Part shown: one piece after another, positions 35,012-41,832 of the stretch
Numbering within the stretch: the first letter of the stretch is position 1
Layout of the letters: every line of letters begins with the position of its first letter
IMG/VR virus record: IMGVR_UViG_3300025120_000103
Span: 1 to 46,813 of that record
Length of the DNA stretch: 46,813 nucleotides
From: a virus
Direction: 5' to 3' (one strand)
Translations under genes and position numbers: made by a program
The notes under the pieces: model-generated
Seen by the model: the letters and a program-made list of their open reading frames with translations, nothing else
What the model was told of the DNA's origin: nothing
The model's database searches: none

Positions 35012-37731
35012 TGGATAATCTTGGAGATTTCTTTTCTTCTATAGGAGAAGAGAAAAAGAAGAAGAAAGAAAAGACCAAGGAATTAATTGGGGATGTATCC
35101 CTAGACGACCTTTTTAGCAATCTCAAAGAAGAAAAAAGTAAACTTCAAAAAAAAGTTGCAAAAAAAGCAAAAGAAAAAGAAGAATTATTAAAACAAGCAC
35201 AGATATTTGAATCATTTTTATTTAATGAGACACCAAAGGTAAAAAAAGATACTCAAAAAGAAGTAAAAATTCTTGAGAAAGGTCTTTTAAACTTAAAAAA
35301 TACATCTTATAAGTCTATCGATAGACTTATGAAAAGTATTTCTAAAAAATATGATATTACCCCACTTGAATTGCACAATCAATTCAAAGAAAAGCATGGG
35401 TCAATTCCTGACGATTGGATAAAACACCAAAAAGAAGAAGTAGATACTAGTGATTGGAGAGATGAATATGTACCAAATGATGTAGAATCTGTAGATATTA
35501 TTACACCAGAACCATTAGAAGCATCAGAAGGTATTGGTAGTAAATTAGTATCTAAAGAAGAAACTACTATTGACAAGTCTCTTCAAATTCTAGATCAACT
35601 TGTCACTGAAGAAGAAAAAATAAATGAATCTGAAACTGAAATTGCTCGTCTCAAACGTGAGATGGACCAACTTCGTAAGATGGTCAATGAATCCACTAGG
35701 ATTGCTAGCTCTCAAGGTGGTGGGGGAGAAGTTCGCTTAGAATTTTTAGATGATGTTGACAGAGATTCTGCAAAGGTAGATGGTCAAGCTCTTGTATGGG
35801 ATTCTAGTGCTAGCACTCTTGGAAAATTTGTTGGTTCTGATTATATTGCATTTTCTGGATATGCTCACACTGCTGGCATATCAACAATATCACAAGGATT
35901 GATTGGAACACCAGATATTGACGTTGACGTTATAACTGCAAACTCAGCAATTTTTTCTGGGAATGTTTCTGTTGCTGGCACTCTTACCTATGAAGATGTC
36001 ACTAACATTGATTCAATTGGATTAATTACAGCTAGAAGTGGAATCAAAGTTGGAAGTGGTATCACATTTGAACCAAATGGCCAAGCAACTTTTGCAGGAA
36101 TAATTACTGCATCACAATTCTCAGGTTATAATCATCTAGTTGCTCCATATGGTCCTACAACAACCATCAATGTTCAAGTAGCGACAAAGACATCTGCCCA
36201 CAGATACTTTGGTACTGGAAGTGGTCAGGGGTATGTTTTAGATGGTATAGAATCTCCATTTCTTACACTTACACCAGGAAGAACATATCGTTTTTCTGGA
36301 TCAGTTGGTGGTAGTCATCCATTCAGATTTTATCTTGATGCTGCAAAATCAACCCAATACAATACAGGTGTTACTGTAGGATCTGGTTATGTTGAACTAG
36401 AAGTAACAGACACTACACCAACAGTTTTACATTATCAGTGTGCTGCTCATGGTTACATGGGCAATTCTGTACAGGTTAATTCAAGTAATTCAATTTTACT
36501 GAATAGTCAGAATGCATCCCATTACTTAGATTATAATAATTTTACCAATACACCAACAATACCAACTAACAATAACCAACTTACAAATGGTGCTGGTTAC
36601 ATTACCAGTGCAGATGGTGGTAATGCTGATCAATTAGATGGCCAAGAGGGAACATACTACCTAAACTACAACAATTTTACAAATAAACCCACAATACCAA
36701 CCAACAATAATGAGTTGACTAATGGTGCTGGATTTATTACCACATCATTTACTAACACCAATCAATTAACAAATGGTGCTGGATTTATCACTGGAGTATC
36801 CACATTCTCTGGAAATTATAATAATCTGACAAATAAACCCACAATACCAACCAACAATAATGAGTTGACTAATGGTGCTGGATTTATTACAAATAATGTA
36901 AGTGGAACTCTTACTGCAACAGCATTTAGTGGTGATGGTTCTGGTCTTACAAATGTAGGTATGGACACATCAAATGTGTCTGCTAATACTTTAGTTGTGT
37001 CAGGTGTATCGACACTTGGTGTTGTAACTGGTGCTACTTACTATGGTGATGGTTCAAATTTAATTGGTGTTGCTAATACGGCAAACGTTACATCAAATAC
37101 TTTGGTTGTAGTAGGTGTTGCAACCTTCTTTGGTAATGTTACAATTGGTGGCACTCTAACTTATGAGGATGTAACTGATATTGATTCTGTTGGTATCATA
37201 ACAGCAAATAATGGTGTCAATATTGCTGGTGGTGGGCTTCAGGTTGTTGGTATTACCACAATTAATAGTGACTTGAGAGGTAGTGGTACTGTTAATATTT
37301 TAGGTATTAATTCTGTTACTGCCACATCGTTCCATGGAGATGGTTCTGGTTTAACAAACGTAGGTATGGACACATCAAATGTGTCTGCTAATACTTTAGT
37401 TGTGTCTGGAGTATCAACAGTAGGTGTTGTTACCGGAGCAACATCTATTCAGGCAACAACATACTATGGTGATGGAAGTAATCTCACTGGTATTAATGCC
37501 GGTGCAGGTGGTACTGCAAATGTATCCTCAAGAACAATCCAATCGGGCATCATTACTGCAGTAGACCAATTTTACCCTCCAGCACTTACCTCAGTAGAAA
37601 GAGATGGGTTATCCTTTAATGTTGGAGCATTTATTTTCAATGAGACAGAAAACAAACTCCAGATGTATCTTGGGGGGCGATGGAGAAATCTTGCCTTTGA
37701 ACTTGATTCATATACTTTAGTTGGATTGTGA
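35011..37731 (+). CDS. Fibre-like protein with coiled coil and cupredoxin-like domain
   Basis: A 906-residue virion-type protein. Residues 1-70 are highly charged (EEKKKKKEKTKELIG) and residues ~195-230 form a heptad coiled coil (ARLKREMDQLRKMVNESTR). A fibre region follows from ~245. Residues ~420-490 form a plastocyanin-like domain: YRFSGSVGGSHPFRF with H436, then LHYQCAAHGYMGN with C477, H480 and M483. Residues ~505-635 are Asn/Thr-rich repeats (PTIPTNNNELTNGAGFIT), including two exact 62-bp DNA repeats. Further on are GDGSNL/GDGSGL units shared with the 790 aa protein. The C-terminal ~50 residues (LQMYLGGRWRNLAFELD) look like a fibre tip domain. It is likely a trimeric fibre, although it lies between the terminase genes. 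Confidence 0.75.
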   Translation: MDNLGDFFSSIGEEKKKKKEKTKELIGDVSLDDLFSNLKEEKSKLQKKVAKKAKEKEELLKQAQIFESFLFNETPKVKKDTQKEVKILEKGLLNLKNTSYKSIDRLMKSISKKYDITPLELHNQFKEKHGSIPDDWIKHQKEEVDTSDWRDEYVPNDVESVDIITPEPLEASEGIGSKLVSKEETTIDKSLQILDQLVTEEEKINESETEIARLKREMDQLRKMVNESTRIASSQGGGGEVRLEFLDDVDRDSAKVDGQALVWDSSASTLGKFVGSDYIAFSGYAHTAGISTISQGLIGTPDIDVDVITANSAIFSGNVSVAGTLTYEDVTNIDSIGLITARSGIKVGSGITFEPNGQATFAGIITASQFSGYNHLVAPYGPTTTINVQVATKTSAHRYFGTGSGQGYVLDGIESPFLTLTPGRTYRFSGSVGGSHPFRFYLDAAKSTQYNTGVTVGSGYVELEVTDTTPTVLHYQCAAHGYMGNSVQVNSSNSILLNSQNASHYLDYNNFTNTPTIPTNNNQLTNGAGYITSADGGNADQLDGQEGTYYLNYNNFTNKPTIPTNNNELTNGAGFITTSFTNTNQLTNGAGFITGVSTFSGNYNNLTNKPTIPTNNNELTNGAGFITNNVSGTLTATAFSGDGSGLTNVGMDTSNVSANTLVVSGVSTLGVVTGATYYGDGSNLIGVANTANVTSNTLVVVGVATFFGNVTIGGTLTYEDVTDIDSVGIITANNGVNIAGGGLQVVGITTINSDLRGSGTVNILGINSVTATSFHGDGSGLTNVGMDTSNVSANTLVVSGVSTVGVVTGATSIQATTYYGDGSNLTGINAGAGGTANVSSRTIQSGIITAVDQFYPPALTSVERDGLSFNVGAFIFNETENKLQMYLGGRWRNLAFELDSYTLVGL
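36679..36740 (+). repeat. Exact 62-bp direct repeat, copy 1
   Basis: Identical to 36829-36890, exactly 150 bp (50 codons) apart and in frame. It encodes the TNKPTIPTNNNELTNGAGFI repeat of the 906 aa protein. A diverged third copy lies near 36540-36608. Confidence 0.9.
36829..36890 (+). repeat. Exact 62-bp direct repeat, copy 2
   Basis: Second copy of the repeat at 36679-36740. Confidence 0.9.
36955..37001 (+). repeat. Exact 47-bp direct repeat, copy 1
   Basis: Identical to 37360-37406, 405 bp (135 codons) apart, in frame. It encodes VGMDTSNVSANTLVVS. The flanking GDGSGLTN codons also match with few changes. Confidence 0.9.
37360..37406 (+). repeat. Exact 47-bp direct repeat, copy 2
   Basis: Second copy of the repeat at 36955-37001. 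Confidence 0.9.
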
Positions 37732-37737
37732 TAAATA
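37730..37737 (+). promoter_or_regulatory. T4-type late promoter (GATAAATA)
   Basis: Seven of eight matches to TATAAATA, 26 bases before the ATG of the 692 aa gene. It overlaps the TGA stop (37729-37731) of the 906 aa gene. Confidence 0.75.
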
Positions 37738-37762
37738 ATAAAACAGAACTCTTTCTATTGAT

Positions 37763-39841
37763 ATGCAGGAAGGTAATCTTCATAAGTGGTTCAAAGGATC
37801 CAAGTCAAAAGACGGTAAGTCTGGTTGGGTCAATGTAGTCACTGGCGGAACTTGTGCTAGTGATAAACCAGGTGAAGGGACACCCAAGTGTGTATCTTCT
37901 TCAAAAAGGGCTAGTATGACCCCCGAGGAAAGAAAGTCTGCCCAAAGTAGAAAGAAGAAAGCAGACCCAAACCAGCAATCAAAGTCTGGTGCTGCAAAAC
38001 CGACTTATGTTTCCACAGATCCTAACAAGAAAATGAAAGAATCTACCGACAATCTATCAGAAAGAGTTGGTGGTGCTGGAACTCTTGTCAGACAAGGTGT
38101 AAAATTTGCCGGCAAGAAAGGTGGTCGTGCAGTTCAAAAAGGAACCACTGCCACAACAGCTAAAGGAAAACAGATGGCTACTTCTGCAAAACAGGGTAAC
38201 CAAAGTAAACTAGTTGGTGATGGAAAGAGTGAGAAGAGAGGAGCAGCAATTGGTGGAACTCTTGGTGCCATTGGTGGAGCATTGATTCCTGATGGTCCTG
38301 CAATGGTTGCCGGTGAGATTGGTGGTGGTATTATTGGTTCCAAGATTGGTGGTATCGTTGGTAGACAGTTTGATAAAAGATCACAAGCCAAGGCACAGAA
38401 TGAAGAAACCGATAAGAAAGGTTCAGGTTCTGGTAAGAAAGATGCATGTTACAAAAAAGTAAAAGCATCTGCTTCTGTATGGCCTTCGGCATATGCTTCT
38501 GGTCGTTTAGTTCAGTGTCGCAAGAAAGGTGCTGCCAACTACGGCAAATCTAAAAAAAATGAAGAGTATATGGCTCTTCCTGAGATGTCTGATATTCAGA
38601 TTAATGCCATGAGAAGAGCTGGTATTGAAGTTGAGGTTATTAATGAATTTTTAGGAACTGCAATTGCGGGAACAGTTGGTGCCGCAAAGGCCAAAGAAGG
38701 AAGTAGAGTAAAGAAAGCAGTTGGATCTGGTGCAGGATATGCAATTGGAGCAAAAACTGGCGAAACTGTTGGAAAACATGCAGGAGGAGCAATCGGTTCT
38801 GCAGTTGGAAGTGCAGCAGTACCTGTTGTTGGTGGTGCAGTTGGAAAAGTAGCTGGTAAGGCAATTGGAAAAGTGGTAGGTGGTATTGCTGGTGGTGGAG
38901 TTGGTGCGAAAGTTGGTAATAAGGTAGTGGGTGAAGAAGTTATTGATGAGAAGTGTTGGGACGGATATACTCAAAAGGGTATGAAGAAGAAGGGTAAGAA
39001 AGTAGTTCCTAATTGTGTTCCGGTTGGCGAAGAACTTGGTGGTGGAGTTGGGGGTGGTCTTACTGGGGCGGCATTGAACGTTGGTCTAAAAGGTGCAAAT
39101 CTTCTTAGTAAAGGTATTCAGAGTATCATTAAAAACCCAATTAAGACTGGTACTGGTGCTGCAGCACGACAGTTTGCAGGTACTTCCGGTAGCGATACCA
39201 ATAGAAGTAAAATTAATGTTAAGGAAGAAACTATTGAAGAGGCGACTAGAGTTCCTGCACAGAATGGTAATGTTTATTTGGTAGGGTTTACTTGGAGAGG
39301 TAAATACGTAATGATGAAACTTTTCTTCCCTGATGTTAAGAGACCATCTAGAAAAGAAGTACAGTCAGTACTTGAGAAGATTTATCCTGGTTGTTATCTT
39401 CAAAGATTTGATCTTGCACCGTATAACCCTGGCGAACCAATGCTGAATGTTGGTGTTAATGAAGAATCTAGTAAGAGTTGTTCTAAAGGTGAGTACTATT
39501 GCAATGACTCTAAAAAATGTAAGCCAGTACCTAAAGGTCATCATGTAATGCGAAATGGCGATTTAATGAAAGATGAAGATCATGATGAAGGTGGTGATAT
39601 GAGTGAAGGAGCCGCATGGCAGAGAAAAGAAGGTAAAAATAAGACTGGTGGTCTGAATGAAAAAGGTAGAAAGTCCTATGAAAGAGAGAATCCTGGCTCT
39701 GATCTTAAAGCACCTCAACCTGAAGGGGGCCCTAGGAAAAGATCTTTCTGTGCTAGAATGGGAGGAGTCAAAGGACCAATGAAAAAACCAAATGGAGAAC
39801 CTACCCGTAAGGCTCTTGCTCTTAGAAAGTGGAAATGTTGA
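37763..39841 (+). CDS. Basic modular Cys-paired protein with glycine zippers (692 aa)
   Basis: A strongly basic protein built of small modules, each bounded by cysteines. Module A (~1-50) has HKWFKGSKSKDGKSGW and a C-x13-C pair. B (~226-266) has DACYKKVKASASVWPSAYAS then C-R-K-K. C (~397-415) has CWDGYTQKGMKKKGKK then C. D (~573-600) has CSKGEYYCNDSKKCKPV. E (~660-692) has SFCARMGGVKG and ends RKWKC. Between them lie two glycine-zipper blocks (~162-200 and ~296-391, G-x-x-x-G patterns), which often insert into membranes. A small domain lies at ~495-560 (VGFTWRGKYVMMKLFFPDVK). Such modules recur in T4-like marine phages. It may be an internal, ejected or DNA-binding protein; function unproven. 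It has its own late promoter and lies just before gp17. Confidence 0.75.
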   Translation: MQEGNLHKWFKGSKSKDGKSGWVNVVTGGTCASDKPGEGTPKCVSSSKRASMTPEERKSAQSRKKKADPNQQSKSGAAKPTYVSTDPNKKMKESTDNLSERVGGAGTLVRQGVKFAGKKGGRAVQKGTTATTAKGKQMATSAKQGNQSKLVGDGKSEKRGAAIGGTLGAIGGALIPDGPAMVAGEIGGGIIGSKIGGIVGRQFDKRSQAKAQNEETDKKGSGSGKKDACYKKVKASASVWPSAYASGRLVQCRKKGAANYGKSKKNEEYMALPEMSDIQINAMRRAGIEVEVINEFLGTAIAGTVGAAKAKEGSRVKKAVGSGAGYAIGAKTGETVGKHAGGAIGSAVGSAAVPVVGGAVGKVAGKAIGKVVGGIAGGGVGAKVGNKVVGEEVIDEKCWDGYTQKGMKKKGKKVVPNCVPVGEELGGGVGGGLTGAALNVGLKGANLLSKGIQSIIKNPIKTGTGAAARQFAGTSGSDTNRSKINVKEETIEEATRVPAQNGNVYLVGFTWRGKYVMMKLFFPDVKRPSRKEVQSVLEKIYPGCYLQRFDLAPYNPGEPMLNVGVNEESSKSCSKGEYYCNDSKKCKPVPKGHHVMRNGDLMKDEDHDEGGDMSEGAAWQRKEGKNKTGGLNEKGRKSYERENPGSDLKAPQPEGGPRKRSFCARMGGVKGPMKKPNGEPTRKALALRKWKC

Positions 39842-39852
39842 TTAGGTAATTT

Positions 39853-41520
39853 ATGAGTAATGATGTTTATTTGGGTAATCCCCTTCTCAAGAAGGCGAAT
39901 ACTTCAATTGAGTTTACGCAAGAGAATATTGAAGAATATATTAAGTGCAAGCAGGACCCGGTATACTTTGCAAATAATTATGTAAAGATTGTGACCTTGG
40001 ACCATGGTCTTCAACCGTTTAAGACCTACGATTTTCAAGATAAGTTAATCAATAATTTCCACGAGAACAGATTTAATATCTGTAAGATGCCTAGACAGAC
40101 TGGTAAGTCTACAACCTGTGTATCGTATCTACTTCACTATGCTATCTTTAATGATAGTGTAAACATTGGTATTCTCGCAAACAAAGCAACAACTGCAAGA
40201 GAACTATTAGCAAGACTGGCTACTGCATATGAGAACTTACCTAAATGGATGCAGCAAGGTATTCTGGTCTGGAATAAAGGAAACATAGAACTGGAAAACG
40301 GATCAAAAATACTTGCAGCATCAACTTCCGCTTCAGCTGTCCGAGGAATGTCTTTTAACATTCTTTTTCTGGATGAGTTTGCCTTTGTTCCTAATCATGT
40401 TGCTGACGCGTTCTTTGCATCGGTTTATCCTACTATCACTTCTGGACAATCAACGAAAGTAATTATTGTTTCTACGCCTCACGGCATGAACCACTTCTAC
40501 AGACTGTGGCATGATGCAGAAAAACAAAAAAATGAATATATTCCAACCGATGTTCATTGGTCAGAAGTTCCTGGTAGAGATGAGGTCTGGAAAGAACAGA
40601 CAATTAAAAACACTTCCGAACAACAGTTCAAGATTGAGTTTGAGTGCGAATTTCTTGGGTCTGTTGACACATTGATTGCACCAAGTAAACTGAAAAATTT
40701 AGTATACGATAATCCAATTCAAACAAGTGCGGGACTGGATGTTCATGCTGTACCAATTCCTGACAATGATTATATTATGACTGTTGACGTTGCACGAGGG
40801 GTGGGGAATGACTACTCTGCCTTTATTATTACCGATATTACTACATTTCCACATAGAGTTGTAGCAAAGTATAGGAACAATGAGATCAAACCAATGTTGT
40901 TTCCTAACATTATTTTTCAGTTAGCAAAGAAATATAACAATGCATTTGTTCTCTGTGAGGTCAATGATATTGGAGACCAGGTTGCGAGTATTCTTCAATA
41001 TGATTTGGAGTATCAGAATGTTCTGATGTGTGCAATGCGTGGTAGAGCAGGACAGGTTGTAGGTCAGGGTTTCTCTGGTAATAAAACACAACTTGGTGTC
41101 AAGATGTCTAAGACAGTCAAGAAGATTGGGTCACTTAATCTCAAGACAATGATTGAAGAAGATAAACTTATATTCAATGATTACGAGATTATTTCAGAAT
41201 TGACTACGTTCATTTCAAAGAGTAATTCATTTGAAGCAGAAGAAGGATGTAATGATGACCTTGCAATGTGTCTGGTGATCTATGCGTGGTTGGTTGCTCA
41301 AGATTATTTTAAAGAACTGACGGACCAAGATGTCCGTAAGAGACTATATGAAGAACAGAAGAATCAGATTGAACAGGACATGGCACCGTTTGGTTTTATG
41401 AATGATGGTTTAGATGAAGGAACCTTTGTAGATAACGAGGGAGACAGATGGTATACAAAGAGTAATGATTATGATGAGTATGGATCAGCCGCTGGTGGTT
41501 GGGAACTCTGGAACTATTAA
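39853..41520 (+). CDS. gp17: Terminase large subunit gp17
   Basis: A 555-residue packaging motor (T4 gp17 is 610 aa), with ATPase and nuclease domains that translocate DNA into the prohead through gp20 and cut it. Walker A is RQTGKST (residues ~81-87, K85). Walker B with catalytic acid is ILFLDEF (D174, E175). The coupling motif region includes IIVSTPHG. The RNase H-type nuclease domain shows D312 (TVDVARG), E369 (CEVNDIG) and D468/D469 (NDDLAMC), the expected acidic set. The start follows a TTAGGT-type site ten bases upstream; there is no late promoter directly in front. CpG is much more frequent here than upstream of 37 kb. Its stop overlaps the next gene (TAATG). Confidence 0.96.
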   Translation: MSNDVYLGNPLLKKANTSIEFTQENIEEYIKCKQDPVYFANNYVKIVTLDHGLQPFKTYDFQDKLINNFHENRFNICKMPRQTGKSTTCVSYLLHYAIFNDSVNIGILANKATTARELLARLATAYENLPKWMQQGILVWNKGNIELENGSKILAASTSASAVRGMSFNILFLDEFAFVPNHVADAFFASVYPTITSGQSTKVIIVSTPHGMNHFYRLWHDAEKQKNEYIPTDVHWSEVPGRDEVWKEQTIKNTSEQQFKIEFECEFLGSVDTLIAPSKLKNLVYDNPIQTSAGLDVHAVPIPDNDYIMTVDVARGVGNDYSAFIITDITTFPHRVVAKYRNNEIKPMLFPNIIFQLAKKYNNAFVLCEVNDIGDQVASILQYDLEYQNVLMCAMRGRAGQVVGQGFSGNKTQLGVKMSKTVKKIGSLNLKTMIEEDKLIFNDYEIISELTTFISKSNSFEAEEGCNDDLAMCLVIYAWLVAQDYFKELTDQDVRKRLYEEQKNQIEQDMAPFGFMNDGLDEGTFVDNEGDRWYTKSNDYDEYGSAAGGWELWNY

Positions 41521-41750
41521 TGGACTTTGATGAGCAACTAGAACTAGGTCATTTACTTTTAAATTATAGAAGATGTAAAAGTTGTGGTGAAGTAAAAAAT
41601 CTTGTAGATGACTTTTATAGGACAAGAAAGGACAGAGGAGCAGTTCCTTCCTCTTATTCGTATGTCTGTAAAGAGTGTTTTATTGAGTATGTAAAAGAGA
41701 AAAAGAAAGATAGAACTCCAAAATCAAGATGGGAATATCCTGATTGGTAG
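41520..41750 (+). CDS. Zinc-ribbon protein, 76 aa
   Basis: A 76-residue protein whose ATG (41520) lies in the TAATG overlap with the gp17 stop; this start is preferred over an in-frame TTG at 41499. Four cysteines form a zinc-ribbon pattern, C19-x2-C22 and C50-x2-C53 (RRCKSCGE ... VCKECF), followed by a basic tail (YVKEKKKDRTPKSRW). The ribbon resembles the N-terminal zinc module of endonuclease VII-type and HNH proteins, but no catalytic H-N-H or D/E cluster is present. It may bind DNA or gp17. Coupling to the terminase suggests a packaging or late-regulation role (inference). Confidence 0.75.
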   Translation: MDFDEQLELGHLLLNYRRCKSCGEVKNLVDDFYRTRKDRGAVPSSYSYVCKECFIEYVKEKKKDRTPKSRWEYPDW

Positions 41751-41788
41751 GGTTTACTTCATGTTTACCCTATCAAAACCGGGATATT

Positions 41789-41796
41789 CATAAATA
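41789..41796 (+). promoter_or_regulatory. T4-type late promoter (CATAAATA)
   Basis: Seven of eight matches to TATAAATA, 37 bases before the sheath gene ATG and the only obvious promoter in the 82-base gap. Confidence 0.8.
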
Positions 41797-41816
41797 TTTT
41801 TAGTTAAATGAGTAAC

Positions 41817-41823
41817 AAAGGAG
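41817..41823 (+). promoter_or_regulatory. Strong ribosome-binding site of gp18
   Basis: AAAGGAG with nine bases between GGAG and the ATG at 41833. It is among the best sites in the window, as expected for a protein made in high copy. Confidence 0.8.
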
Positions 41824-41832
41824 AGAGAAAAC

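Noticed and set aside
41499-41519. TTG start for the zinc-ribbon gene
   Set aside because: The ATG at 41520 in a TAATG overlap is the usual arrangement in this window.
41748-41772. Hairpin TAGGGT/ACCCTA after the zinc-ribbon gene
   Set aside because: Only six pairs, a 13-base loop and no T-run; not convincing as a terminator.
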